Source: Dendrolimus kikuchii (taxonomy: Eukaryota; Arthropoda; Insecta; Lepidoptera; Lasiocampidae). Taken from it: a stretch of 64,000 nt of DNA. Of the stretch, positions 49,757-60,370 are shown piece by piece. The notes beneath the pieces were generated by a model. That model did no database searches, was not told where the DNA came from, and saw only the letters and a list, made by a program, of their open reading frames with translations. The translations under genes were made by a program, and so were the position numbers. How positions within the stretch are numbered: position 1 is the stretch's first letter; the number at the start of each line of letters is the position of its first letter. The DNA lies in contig CM034414.1 in assembly GCA_019925095.2 (NCBI GenBank), forward strand, positions 1,342,001 through 1,406,000, in the 5' to 3' direction.

Positions 49757-52205
49757 TACATACATACATACATAACTTCACGCCAGTTCCCTCGCGGGGT
49801 AGGCACGAACAACAGAGTGCCATTTAGGCTTATTCTTACACACCTCACTTGCCTCTTTGACATTCATAACTCTTGTCATGCAAGCTCGTCTGTTCTTAAG
49901 GCTCCTGACATCACCTTCTGCTAGTACACGATCAATTTGATCATGGAAGGTGTGTCGTGGCCTTCCACGACTTCTGCATCCATCCACTTTTGCATTGTAT
50001 ATCTGTTTAGTCATTCTTTGATCATGCATTCTTTCCACATGCCCGAACCACCGGAGCATTCCTTTCCTTACCTTCACCCCGACACTCTCTTTCAGACCAA
50101 CTCTCTTTCTTACTTCGGTATTACGAACGCGGTCCGCGAGCGTCACTCCGCAGATTTTGCGCAGTGCTCGCATCTCGACCGCGTTTACTCTACTTTCATG
50201 CTCTTTCTTCCATACCCAACTCTCGCTTCCATACGTGAGCGTAGGTACCAGCACCGCGTTGTGTACGGCGAGCTGGGCCTTCTGGCTGAGGTTCTTAGCG
50301 CCTAGAAGTTTACATAACGCTCCATTTAAACTATTCCCCAAATTCACTCTTCTTTCTATATCAGCGGTGTACCTTCCATCCCTGCTAAAAGCACATCCAA
50401 GATATACAAACTCATTCACTTGCTCCAGCATAACATCATCGACCATTATCCTTGCATTCGTTCTAGTTTCTTCTCTTTCAAACACCATAACCTTTGTTTT
50501 CTTCGCATTCAAATGTAAGCCTCTCGCCTGACAGTCATCTTTCATCATTGTGACTAGTGTTTGCAGTTCTGATGGCGATTCGGCTAAAAGCACGGCATCA
50601 TCCGCATAAAGCAAGGTGCTTACAACTAGATCACTCATCCGCACCCCAACATCCATCAATCTTATTCTCTGGAGACAATCGTCCAGATATAGGATGAACA
50701 GCAAAGCCGACAGCACGCAGCCCTGGCGGACGCCAATATTGACGTCAAACCAGGGCGACAGGCTGCCTTCCACCTGCACGCATGCCATACAGCCCTCGTA
50801 AGTGGACTGCACAGCACGCATCAATTGGCCATTAATCCTATATCCGGGCAATATGTCCCAGAGGTCCTTCCGCACAACCCTGTCAAATGCTTTCTCTAGA
50901 TCCACAAAACCGCAGAAAACCTTCCGGCCCATAGCCAGCTGCTTCTTTACGATATTGCGGAGAGAGAAAACTTGATCCATACATCCCCTTCCATTTCTGA
51001 AACCACCTTGTGCATCCCACAGTAATCCATCGGATACAACTCTCATTCTCTTTTCAATAATCTTCGCATACACTTTAGATGCTGTGCTGATCAAACTGAT
51101 GGCCCTGTAGCTGGCGCACTCCATACGTGACCCCTTGCCTTTATACAAGGGCACGATGACAGCGCGCCTCCAGTCCTTGGGAGCCTTTCCCGTCCTCCAG
51201 CACAAGTTGCATAAGGACAGGAAAGCGTCCCGGACGCAGGTTCCACCATATTTGATCATCTCAGCAGACACACTATCGATTCCTACTGCCTTTCCATTTT
51301 TCAGACTTCTTATCGACCATTCGATCTCTTCCAAAGTGATCTCGGATGCTGACTCCTCGGAGTCGGTCACAGACTCAGTCGTGGTGCCAGCATCCGGGAT
51401 ATCATTATACATTTCTCTAAAATATTCACTCCATCGCGCTAATACCTCTTGTGGGTTAGCAAGAACGTCCCCTGCTTTAGATTTTATTCTTTCCATTCTG
51501 GAAGCTGACGAACAACCCCGAGACTTCTTAACCTCTCTCCAAAAGAGTTTGGTATTCGCCTCGAAGTTCTCCGTCAGCTTCTCTTCTTCTTTCAATTTTA
51601 TTCTTTCACGCTTCTCTTTCACTAAAGCTTTGGTTTCATTCTTGCAGAGGCGATAAATTTCTTTCTTCATCTCTTTCATACTGTCATTCTGTTGCAAGGA
51701 AGCAACATAATCCAGCCAGGCTTTTCTCTTTCTCTCTACGCTGGATTTAACATCCGCGTCCCACCATTCATCACCTTTCGTTGTTATGTGCCTCTTCGCG
51801 CATCCACATGCTTCTTTTGCGCTTTCCACTATACTTTCCTTCATACTATCCCAGTCATTATCCACATCTAAGTCGGAGAAGTCCGCTTTTGCAAGCCTTT
51901 CTTCGACTAGGCGCGCATACATACTCCTTACACTAACATCTTCCAATTTTTCACACTTTATTCTTTCAAGCTCCCCGAAATTGGTACGCACTCGCCAGTG
52001 TCTCCACTTCTTGAAAAGGCCCACAAACCGGCTTATCACCAGGTAGTGGTCCGTTTCAAGAGTGGGGCCTCTGTAGGCTCTTGTATCCATTATTGTGTTT
52101 CGGAGGCGACTATCAATTAAAATCAGATCAATCATACTTTTCTGATCATTCATTCTCCATGTATACGTGTGAATATCCTTATGATGGAATAGTGTGTTCG
52201 ACACA
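49757..52205 (-). mobile_element. TATG-tail RTE-like LINE, longest copy
   Basis: The element ends in (CATA)n at 49757-49772 (minus orientation) and is 5'-truncated inside the endonuclease domain near 52205, where a Helitron H3 piece begins. All 19 shorter copies in the window match its 3' part. Confidence 0.88.
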
Positions 52206-52210
52206 AGCAC
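49778..52210 (-). CDS. non-LTR retrotransposon endonuclease (C-end) and reverse transcriptase
   Basis: An open frame of 810 codons encodes the tail of an AP-type endonuclease (IDLILIDSRLR, then ETDHYLVISRF, residues 20-62) and a complete reverse transcriptase. RT motifs are GFRNGRGCMDQ (403-413), FVDLEKAFDRV with the first aspartate (435-445), GVRQGCVLSALLF (493-505) and YADDAVLL (535-542). The C-terminal part has RSRGRPRHTFHDQIDRVL. The protein copies element RNA into DNA at the target site. The first methionine lies in flanking sequence, because the true N-terminus was lost by truncation. It is RTE-like by motif order and lack of RNase H, but the clade needs a tree. The frame is intact up to the stop at 49778-49780. 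Confidence 0.9.
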   Translation of the reverse strand: MLVSNTLFHHKDIHTYTWRMNDQKSMIDLILIDSRLRNTIMDTRAYRGPTLETDHYLVISRFVGLFKKWRHWRVRTNFGELERIKCEKLEDVSVRSMYARLVEERLAKADFSDLDVDNDWDSMKESIVESAKEACGCAKRHITTKGDEWWDADVKSSVERKRKAWLDYVASLQQNDSMKEMKKEIYRLCKNETKALVKEKRERIKLKEEEKLTENFEANTKLFWREVKKSRGCSSASRMERIKSKAGDVLANPQEVLARWSEYFREMYNDIPDAGTTTESVTDSEESASEITLEEIEWSIRSLKNGKAVGIDSVSAEMIKYGGTCVRDAFLSLCNLCWRTGKAPKDWRRAVIVPLYKGKGSRMECASYRAISLISTASKVYAKIIEKRMRVVSDGLLWDAQGGFRNGRGCMDQVFSLRNIVKKQLAMGRKVFCGFVDLEKAFDRVVRKDLWDILPGYRINGQLMRAVQSTYEGCMACVQVEGSLSPWFDVNIGVRQGCVLSALLFILYLDDCLQRIRLMDVGVRMSDLVVSTLLYADDAVLLAESPSELQTLVTMMKDDCQARGLHLNAKKTKVMVFEREETRTNARIMVDDVMLEQVNEFVYLGCAFSRDGRYTADIERRVNLGNSLNGALCKLLGAKNLSQKAQLAVHNAVLVPTLTYGSESWVWKKEHESRVNAVEMRALRKICGVTLADRVRNTEVRKRVGLKESVGVKVRKGMLRWFGHVERMHDQRMTKQIYNAKVDGCRSRGRPRHTFHDQIDRVLAEGDVRSLKNRRACMTRVMNVKEASEVCKNKPKWHSVVRAYPARELA

Positions 52211-52365
52211 ACACTACCATGTATTTCAGACACACACGCATATATACTCTTTGTTTATTGTTAAAGTCAAATTAACAGTGTAGCCTGGGCGAAATTTGCA
52301 ATTATAGAAGTATAGTCTTTGACATTAATTATTATGGTCGAATTTCGACCACGGGCGACCACTAG
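52206..52365 (+). mobile_element. Helitron-like element, family H3, 3' part
   Basis: It holds the 3' third of the family, with hairpin GGTCGAATTTCGACC and end GACCACTAG before T. It is cut at the LINE boundary. Confidence 0.65.
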
Positions 52366-52890
52366 TTTAATATAAATAGAGTAACATTAGTTATGACGTA
52401 CGCATTTTGTCAACATAGCCTATGATGTTTACTTTGATAATAATGACCGTAATTTTGTAAGCAAGAGTTTTAACACCTTTAATAGTTAACAGAACAATTG
52501 TTTGATTAAAAGAAGCTAAACTCACCATTACAAACCTATCATGTCGGCTGTTCTTTGGTAAATATCATTGAATTACAACGAAAAGATTTTTGCTTCAACT
52601 TTCACTACACATACTTGGGAAACTTTAAAAATCACTGCTCACGTGAAACTTGGTATTGTTACATGCATATTTTTAGCGGATTTTAGACTCAGATCACAGT
52701 TATAATTAAAATAACATGGATAAATACACTTTGTTTATGATTCACTGACTTTGACTACAGATAAAATAGAATATTGCCAGTAGGCAAAAATATTACTTCA
52801 TTTTCTAAACATTTTGGTCGAGTTGTACTGTCCTTCTTTGCAAATGTTTATAAAAAAAATTATAATAGCTCTTAAGTTTTTTTTTACAAG
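52366..52890. other. no gene seen
   Basis: AT-rich sequence with no supported feature. Confidence 0.4.
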
Positions 52891-52892
52891 TC

Positions 52893-53140
52893 TACGGACT
52901 CGAGTTCCGTAACCTTTTTTACGACTTCATTTCGAAGAAAGTTTTTAGAATTTATACACGCTTCTTGGTTATTTTTGTTATTGTATGTGACATTTATTGA
53001 ATGATGTTTGTGTTGTGGTGTACCTTACGAATAACTTATTATATTAATTTATTCTAGTTTTAATACTAAACTCATACTAATGTAGAGTGTATCTGTTACA
53101 TGCTGGTGTTGTGAGGAAGTGCATGTGCAGTGTGTGCCTT
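52893..53140 (+). mobile_element. unclassified long interspersed repeat, 5' part
   Basis: It closely matches 44449-44690, from CTACGGACTCGAGTTCCGTA to GAGGAAGTGCATGTGCAG. Confidence 0.55.
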
Positions 53141-53159
53141 ATGTCTCTTAAGCTTTCCA

Positions 53160-53427
53160 CTGTTGGGCTCGAGCATTCCATTTTTATAGGGGAACGGACA
53201 CGGACACGCTTGTTCAAGGAGGATTGGCGAGTTTGACACATCGGTTATCTCGATGTGCAAGTTTCATCACGATGTTGCCATTCATCGGTTAGCACGTGGT
53301 AATTATAACAATAAGCACATTCGGTCAGAAAACTGTCGTAAGTGGTGCAAGCTTCCCGGCCAGGATTAGAACCCGCAACCTTTGAGTTTAGGACGCTTGC
53401 GCTAACCACTAAGCTACCATGGCAAAT
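53160..53427 (-). mobile_element. tRNA-derived SINE, second type
   Basis: The minus strand starts ATGGTAGCTTAGTGGTTAGC (box A) and has GGTTCTAATCC (box B). It ends with the CCCAACAGTGG signature of a widespread lepidopteran SINE. Pieces of it recur near 14950 and 31590 and around Cdk4 exon 7. Confidence 0.65.
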
Positions 53428-54087
53428 GTTTGACCATTCATTCGGTATTACCCCTTTACTATGGGTTAAAATCTCACATAAGCTCTATACAAGTAATGTA
53501 AAATTCAACCGATGGTAAGGCAAGTGAATGAATAGTAAGATATAGGGAAGACACCATAAATAAATAGTATAAACATATTCTTTTTTAAATATGACTTTGC
53601 ACTGATTGTGTATTTATTTAGTCGATGTCAAACTTGCAAAAATTAACAAGTTTTTAATAGCCTTGATCATGACACTTTGTAACGCTTCTAAAAGTGTATT
53701 ATAATTATTTATGGAATTATATTAATAAGTGAAATTGTATTCTATTAAATCAACAAAATGTATGGATGTTTTCTTATATAAAACTACTTGTGTCCGCGAC
53801 TTCGTCCGCATGGATTTTTTTGCGGAACGCTAAAAAAAGTAGCTTAAGTTACTCCTTATAACATCAGCTATCTACCAGTAAAAGTCCCGACAAAATCGGT
53901 CCAGCCGTTTCAGAGATTAGCCGGAACATCAAGACTAATAGCCAGACAAAAATTAAAAAAAGGCATGTTCGAAATTTCTTGGTCCGAATTATCCCCCCTG
54001 ATTTTCTTCAATTTTTTATTTTGACTTTACAAACAGACACTTCAATTTTATTTACTTATCTGTATAGATTAACAGAGAACCAATAAT

Positions 54088-54200
54088 AATGTTACGAGTT
54101 GCAGGACTCGAATTAAAATGTCGTTAGAATTACTATAGAATTTATTAGAACTATAAAAACACGTATAACACAGGTACAAATATAACTGAACACAACCAAT
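54088..54200 (-). mobile_element. LTR fragment
   Basis: TGTTACGAGTTGC to CACAGGTACAAATATAACTG is the reverse complement of the end of the solo LTR at 15893-16637. Confidence 0.6.
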
Positions 54201-54282
54201 GCAAACTTATAAAGTGTGTTTTTATGGTATGTAGGTGTGAATCTACTTTTGTCGGAAAGTGAACGCGAGTTAACGAACTGTC

Positions 54283-54310
54283 AGTTTTGGCGCCAAAACA
54301 AGATGGCCGC
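54283..54310 (+). promoter_or_regulatory. palindromic E2F-like site and YY1-like start context
   Basis: TTTTGGCGCCAAAA (54284-54297) is a perfect 14-base palindrome matching the E2F core. It is followed by CAAGATGGCCGC, close to the YY1 motif overlapping the ATG. The TGGCGCC part also resembles a retroelement primer-binding site, so a regulatory role is inference. Confidence 0.3.
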
Positions 54311-54381
54311 TAGGACGAAATGGCGGACGAGGCGGTGCCTCGCCGTCCCGCTACTTTTTACGCTCATACATGCTTGTTGCG
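54303..54381 (+). CDS. candidate first coding exon with signal peptide
   Basis: The ATG in context CAAGATGG opens MAARTKWRTRRC followed by a hydrophobic stretch LAVPLLFTLIHACC, and the exon ends G|GTAAGTTATC (phase 1). The basic N-terminus, hydrophobic core and strong donor look like the first exon of a secreted or membrane protein. The local CpG-rich composition supports a promoter. LTR and family A remnants flank it on both sides, so exaptation or chance cannot be excluded. No downstream exon is recognised before 64 kb. Confidence 0.35.
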
Positions 54382-54404
54382 GTAAGTTATCATTTTTATA
54401 GCCA

Positions 54405-54560
54405 GAGTACGGCAGACAAGCAGACGTTTCTCCGCATGAAAAGTGGTTACAGTCGCCTATGGACAATTGTAACGCAACAGGTGCTCTCGGCCTCAAAAGG
54501 CAATCTGCAACTTGGCCACTGATGCCGAAACATAACTCAAGGTTGTTATGGCGGCATAGA
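54405..54560 (-). mobile_element. family A retroposon, old diverged copy
   Basis: It has GGCAGACAAGCAGACG, then AAAAGTGGTTACAGTCGCCTA. It is much more diverged than other copies. Confidence 0.6.
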
Positions 54561-54727
54561 ATAGAATAGAATAGATAGCACTATATTGCTCGCCAAATAT
54601 AACATTTCAAAAATGCACAAATATAATAGTCTCATGGTAGAAACAATACGCGGCCTTATCGCTTAAAACAATCTCTTCCAGGCAACCTAACATAAGGAAC
54701 AGTTTAACCTAATCTGGCAATGAAGGT

Positions 54728-54880
54728 ACATACAACCATACATAACTTCACGTCAGTTCCCTTGCGGGGTAGGTACGAACAACAGAGCGCCATTTAGGCC
54801 CATTCTTACACACCTCACTTGCTTCTTTGACATTCATAACTCTTGTCATGCGCACTCGTCTGTTTTTAAGGCTCCTGACA
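54728..54880 (-). mobile_element. TATG-tail RTE-like LINE, truncated copy
   Basis: The target duplication GGCAATGAAGGT is at 54716-54727 and 54881-54892. Confidence 0.88.
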
Positions 54881-55131
54881 GGCAATGAAGGTGGTGCGGA
54901 TTATAAGGTAGATCTTAAACAAACATACTTAAATTGCATATTTTATAAATTAAATACATACAAACATATTTATAAGATATACTAGCAGCCCCGGCAGACG
55001 TTGTCCTGCCTTTAGTTTATTTTTTAAATACCTCTCCAGCTTTCGTAAATCTCATTACTTTCCTCGGTGTTTCTTCATGCATGTTGTTTGTTAGAATTAG
55101 AACCGCGATCGCATCGGTTTTTATATAATTT

Positions 55132-55365
55132 TTGCCAGGTGGTAGGGCATTTGCCCGACTGGATGGCTACCACCCCTGGTCTAGAGTATGCCGCCATAAC
55201 AACCTTGTGTTGTGTTCCGGCATTAGTGACCAGGTTCCAGTCTCCTTTAAGAGAGCAGCAGCGCATTTGTAGCACCTTTGGTGTTACAAATGTCCATAGG
55301 CGATGGTAACCGCTTTCCATTAAGTGGACCGTCTGCCTGTCTGCTGAATTCTTGCAAAAAAAAAA
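55132..55365 (+). mobile_element. family A retroposon, 5'-truncated
   Basis: It starts TGCCAGGTGGTAGGGC and ends CTGAATTCTTGCAAAAAA. Confidence 0.78.
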
Positions 55366-55524
55366 AAATAAAAAAAAATAATGTTGTTATAACTAAAACG
55401 AATATGTGAAAAACTTCTTTAAATATTAATTCGTCGTGGACTGTAAATATTTTAACTATTAAATAAAACTACACGTGCGTAATACAATGACGTTAGTATT
55501 AAAGTTATCATTATTATACTGTAT

Positions 55525-56395
55525 GTCTTTCAAGACCACGGGCCATAAAAATGGCCCGGACTTTTGGGGGGCTTGCGTGGGGCCATGGGAAGGCCAAAAT
55601 GTAGAGGCCCCTTGACAAATTTAATGTAATAATAATAATAATCGGCAGACAAACACACACATTGTATATCCCCAAATTAAGCAAGTTACGCTTGTGTTAC
55701 GGGTAATATACAACGGACTACTCTGGGGCCGATCCCAGACACCCAGACCATAGTAAATAACGGAGAAAATACGTTTGCCGAAATTTACTATACCAGGAAT
55801 CGAACCCGGAACCTCTGCGTTGCAGTGAGGTACGCCGGCAAAGGCTTAGCCCGCTCAACCACAGAGGCCGTCGAATGTAAATGTGGCGTGACACTGACCG
55901 GCGATTATCCCTGTCTACACCATATAGTAATGCACCCAAGGACAAGCCCCGGCCAGTGTAGGACTATTGTGGGAAATGAGGACAAAAAGTACCGGGCTAT
56001 TGTGGTGAACTGCTAATGGTACTAGGGGTCTGGGAATATGGGGACTATGGCGTCTGCCCGTCGCAATGTTCAGGGAACATGGAAAAATGGGCAGACGGTG
56101 ACTCGCCACTCCCTGCATGGGCCCCAAAAAATGCCATAAAGACAGGGCAACATGGGTGTGAGTGGCTAAGGGGTGTCGAGATGTGGGCTGCAGGTTCACC
56201 GAAGCTACTTCCGACGTTAGGCCATTTATCACTTCCACCCCTGGAGCTTGAGTCTTAGCTCTAGCGATCTCCGCTCCGTGCCGGCTAGCTAAGGCAAGCA
56301 CGGAGGCGGGGGCCTTGCCTTAGCCCCCGGAGTCAGGTACGAGGTGTCGCTACTCATCTAAGGCTTCGCCACAAAGCTCCCCTGCGGGTTCATTA
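55525..56395 (-). mobile_element. family B element, reverse copy with nested SINE
   Basis: This is the reverse complement of 17825-18425, interrupted at 55622-55871 by a tRNA-derived SINE. The uninterrupted copy reads straight through CCACATTTACATTAAAT at that site. Confidence 0.65.
55622..55871 (-). mobile_element. tRNA-derived SINE nested in family B
   Basis: The copy is complete with A box (GGTTGAGCGGGCTAAG) and B box. AATGTAA is duplicated on both sides of the insertion. Confidence 0.8.
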
Positions 56396-56407
56396 TTATT
56401 TTTATTT

Positions 56408-56605
56408 TTTTAAATTTTATTGCAGAAGTTCAGCAGATAGGCACACGGCCCACTTGATGGATAGCGGTTACCATCGCCTATGGACATTTGCAACATCAAA
56501 GGTGTTTCAAATGCGCTGCTGCCCTGACTGGAACCTGATCACTAATGCCGGAACACAACACAAGGTTGTTATGGCGATATACTTTAGACCAGGGGTGGTA
56601 GCCAT
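56408..56605 (-). mobile_element. family A retroposon, truncated with deletion
   Basis: It starts TTTTATTGCAGAAGTTCAGC and ends TGGTAGCCATCCAGTC. About 20 bases in the CTCTCTTAAGGGAGAC part are missing. Confidence 0.75.
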
Positions 56606-56623
56606 CCAGTCCATTATTACAAT

Positions 56624-56690
56624 ATTACATACATACATATATAACTTCAGGCCAGTTCCCTTCTGCTTCTTTGACATTCATAACATCACA
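56624..56690 (-). mobile_element. TATG-tail RTE-like LINE, minimal copy
   Basis: The (CATA)n tail with ACTTCAGGCCAGTTCCCTT is joined by an internal deletion to TGCTTCTTTGACATTCATAA. Confidence 0.7.
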
Positions 56691-56754
56691 ATACTCATTT
56701 ATCTACTACTATTACAACAGTAATTTATTCATATTTTATATATGTCACACATTC

Positions 56755-57000
56755 AGTCCCCAAATAATCACTTCAGCCTGTTGGCTTAGCTCATTCAGCC
56801 TTTTACGGCTAAATCTCAATATAGAGTCAATCCCCCGCAGCGGTCGAGCCGAGGTCGAACCTCACAGGAGGTGCCTCCTCGAGCGCGCTGCTTCCGGGCT
56901 GAACGCCTCCGCTCTCACGGAGTCGGGAAGTCCCCAAAGTCCGGTATCGCTGAAACAGCCTAGGACGTATTCAGCTGGGACCAGCTCCAAAAAAAAAGAG
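56755..57000 (+). mobile_element. LINE 3' UTR with A-tail, family C
   Basis: It ends GGGACCAGCTCC followed by an A-run at about 56988-56997. It is the forward partner of 46138-46388. Confidence 0.6.
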
Positions 57001-57455
57001 CGACTCTCGTATTAACTTTGGAAAGTCTATTTTCAGCAGTTTTATGTCAGCTTAAATTGCGTTATGTAACAAGGCCTAAATGATAAAATATTAAAATACG
57101 TGAGGTGAATGACCTTAACGCCCGATCTTATGGAATGATGAGTTGTTCATATTGAAGTTTTTTACAAAGCGATTGTTGTTATTATTACTCTTACAAATTT
57201 CCGATTAGAAAAGGCCCAAAAAAGCTCAACGAGCTCGACCGACGGGCAAACGACCGGGCGTCCTTGAAGGCAGGCCGCTCCGACGCACCGGGCACGCCGC
57301 CAAGCCATGTAACATTTTAGGACATTAGAATGTTTTATTACTACCCGTGCGCAGAAGGTTTGCCGATTGCCTCATGATGTCACGCGTCGTCGGTCAGTAG
57401 GGTTGACGAAAAAGTTTACATAAATAATTGTTGCAATTCATTTATTATCTATTCT
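57001..57455. other. no gene seen
   Basis: It includes a short CpG-rich stretch (57230-57300, GCTCGACCGACGGGC) without a usable frame. Confidence 0.4.
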
Positions 57456-57462
57456 AATCTAT

Positions 57463-58245
57463 ATTAATATTATAAAGCTCAAGAGTTTGTTTCGTTTGTT
57501 TGTTTAAACGCGCTAATCTCAGGAACCGCTGGTCCGATTTGAAAAATTCTTTCAGTGTTGAATAGTACATTTATCGAGGAAGGCTATAGGCTATATTATA
57601 TTTTTAAAAAAAATAGGGATCCTTACTAAAAGTCCAATAATGTACCCAAAGTGTAAAAAAATGACCCGAAAAAGTCCTTACACGGCGTGCGCTGTGAAAA
57701 CTATTGATTATAGAACAAAACAATGTACTACCATTTTGCAGAACATATAATTGTCTACAAAAGATATCGCGTAACCATATGTCTAACTATTGTAGTTATC
57801 TCACAATAAGTGTTTTCTTTTGTTTTTTTAAATAATTAAAATGCCGTTGCTTCAAAAACTCTTTATTTTGTACCTTGGTAATAATTCCTTATCAAAATAA
57901 ATTCATTCAATCCATATTCAAGAAGAATTGAATACCTTTCTAGAACTTTTTGAATTATTCAATTCGGACGTTTCATTCAAAAGATATCGCGATAGTTAAA
58001 ATGTAAGTATTAGTGTTGTAGCCAAATGTACTAATATATTGTTTGATTGAACGCGCTAATCTCAGGAACTACTGGTTTGATTTGAAAAATTCTTTCAGTG
58101 TTGGATAGCCCATTTATCGAGGAAGGCTATAGGCTATATATCATCACGCTAAGACTAATAGGAGCGGAGCACCAATGAAGAATGTTTCGAAATCGGAGGG
58201 TTTTGAAAACAAATTCCACACGGACGACGTCGCGGGCACAGCTAG
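57463..58245 (+). mobile_element. Helitron-like elements, family H1 (long copy and short copy)
   Basis: The first starts TCTATATTAATATTATAAAG with AACGCGCTAATCTCAGG at 57508. The second restarts at 58045 and ends GCGGGCACAGCTAG at 58245 before T. The middle may be the internal part of a longer family member. Confidence 0.55.
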
Positions 58246-58396
58246 TAAATGTATACAATAATAGTAAGTATCCATGGACAAGCCTTCTGCGCGCGGCTTA
58301 TGTGTGTAAGCCTTTATCTGTATCACCCTCTTTGCTAGGCTAAAGTGTATTTTGAAAAATGCAATTTTAAAGAAAGTTATTTTGAAGCTTTTATCT

Positions 58397-58705
58397 GTGC
58401 AGGAACGCAGAAAGAATACAATTTCCTGCGGCCGGGCGGCCTGTCGTAAGAGGCGACTTCACAACCCACAGCCAGGTGGTAGGGCATTTGCCCGACTGGA
58501 TGGCTACCATCCCTGGTATAAAGTATGTCGCCATAACAACCTTGAGTTGTGTTCCGGCATTAGTGACCAGGTTCCAGTTTCCCTTAAGAGAGCAGCAGCG
58601 CATTTGTAGCACCTTTGGTGTTGCAAGTGTCCATAGGCGATGGTAACCGCTTTCCATCAAGTGGGCCGTCTGCCTGTCTGCTGATCTCCTGCAATAAAAA
58701 AAAGC
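58397..58705 (+). mobile_element. family A retroposon, near full length
   Basis: It runs from CTGTGCAGGAACGCAGAAAG to CTCCTGCAATAAAAAAAAG. Confidence 0.83.
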
Positions 58706-59625
58706 TTTATTAAAACAAATCAGTACCCAGAATAGAATATAATAAAATATTCATTGTTACACACTAACTTTGCCCACGACTTCGCCGCGTGGTTTTTATT
58801 CGCGGAATCCTAAAAAAAATAGCCCTAAAAGTCCCGTCGAAATCGGGCTAGCCGTTTCAGAGTCAGACAGGGAAAAATTAAAAAAATGAATTTACGGAAT
58901 CTCCTGGTATCCGAAGATAGAATTATAGGATTATTATTATTAGATAAATTATAAGAATATTGTCATAAGGGATTATAGGTAGAATAGAATATGACTAAGG
59001 CCTTTAACACACTGCACAGAAACGATAACATTTTATCTGCGTATAAAAACTTAACTATCTGGAAGTACTACACACTACGCAGATATCGTCGTTTTCGTGA
59101 GTAAATGCAAATAAGTAAATTATTGTATTATATAATAGAATAGATTCTGCGGGTCCCTTAACGAAAGTGAAAGTGCATATATAAATTATTATCACGTCGC
59201 GTCCGTCTGTTGGCGTGTCACCCGCTAGTGGGCCATTGTGTTCTTTTTACATATGAACATGTCATGTTACTTGCGATTATGTCAGGTTGGCTGAACTAAT
59301 TTCGATGTGAATAGTAGTAAGGCTGTTGAACTTGCAAGAAGTAATATGAGGGGCGGGGTATAGATATAGGGCGCCTTTATTTTAAGTAATGGGAGGGGTG
59401 GAGGTGGAGATTAGGAAAGAATACTCACCGCTTCTGCAACCCCTATGTCAAGAAAATGTGTAGTTCTTAAGATACTAATGTATTTACAAATGTAACCTCA
59501 GGTCAGCAAGTGTCACAACCGATTTGTAACCATCATTTAAATAGTTATTAATGAATGGTGACCAATCTGTTCTAGCACAGGTTGCGACGAGTGCCTAGAA
59601 CGGTAAGTTCGGTTAGGTTAGGTTA
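58706..59625. other. no firm gene
   Basis: Mostly unassigned. A minus-strand donor-like GAAGCG|GTGAGTATT at about 59426 ends a short open stretch (HFLDIGVAEA), too little to call an exon. Three GGTTA units at 59611-59626 are a common short motif. Confidence 0.3.
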
Positions 59626-59646
59626 GTCTAGAGCTGCCAGGGCACG

Positions 59647-60038
59647 ACGCCTGTGGCGATAATGCCACGGGCGAGCGGCAGCGGGCGTCGAGGCCACGGG
59701 GATCTCAATAGGCCTCCGCCCGTATCAATGCCGCGAGAGGGCGCGAGAGGTAGCCGCGCGGCCCTCTCAGGGCCGGGGAAGTTGCACCTCCCCGGCCCAC
59801 ACAGGAGAGGCCGCCTCTGTTTATGGGGTGGCTCACCGCTCGCCGGGGTCGCGGATTAAGGCTCACGCTATGTACCGTGACCCCGGCACCTTGGCGGAAG
59901 AAAGCTCCCATGGGGTTTTAGTGGGTATACCCGACGCTGGTCGTATTGATTAATCGGTGTCGGGGGAGTCTTACACACCGGCCGCGTCGATCCCCACGCG
60001 GCTAACGGTGCGGTAACGCATTTCCCCATGAAAAAAAA
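59647..60038 (+). mobile_element. GC-rich LINE 3' UTR nested in the outer element
   Basis: The target duplication GAGCTGCCAGGGCACG is at 59631-59646 and 60039-60054. It ends CATTTCCCCATG and an A-run. It also has GGTTTTAGTGGGTAT, so it is a related R1-type tail. Confidence 0.8.
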
Positions 60039-60113
60039 GAGCTGCCAGGGCACGCGGAGCCGGGAATCCCATTTACCCGTAGCCCTGGCATAAGGCGCAG
60101 GACGAAACACCCA

Positions 60114-60370
60114 ACAGATATACAATGCAAAAGTGGATGGATGCAGAAGTCGTGGAAGGCCACGACACACCTTCCATGATCAAATTGATCGTCTACTAGC
60201 AGAAGGTGATGTCAGGAGCCTTAATAACAGACGAGCGTGCATGACAAGAGTTATGAATGTGAAAGAAGTAAGTGAGGTGTGTAAGAATAAGCCTAAATGG
60301 CGCTCTGTTGTTCGTGCCTACTCCGCAAGGGAACTGGCGTGAAGCTATGTATGTATGTATGTATGTACGG
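60114..60370 (+). mobile_element. TATG-tail RTE-like LINE nested in the outer element
   Basis: AACACCCA is duplicated at 60106-60113 and 60371-60378. It keeps the open VDGCRSRGRPRHTF frame. Confidence 0.88.

Noticed and set aside
59380..59480. Minus-strand mini-exon ending GAAGCG before GTGAGTATT
   Set aside because: The donor is good, but the upstream acceptor is poor and the open stretch is only about 15 codons. There is no protein family match.
59608..59626. GGTTAGGTTAGGTTAG as telomeric repeat with a telomere-specific LINE next to it
   Set aside because: Only three units are present, similar short runs occur elsewhere (12688), and the adjacent LINE tail has a target duplication without TTAGG. 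Interstitial chance is more likely.
59653..59911. GC-rich overlapping frames of 68 codons on both strands
   Set aside because: They lie in the inserted LINE 3' UTR bounded by a 16-bp target duplication. Composition alone keeps them open.
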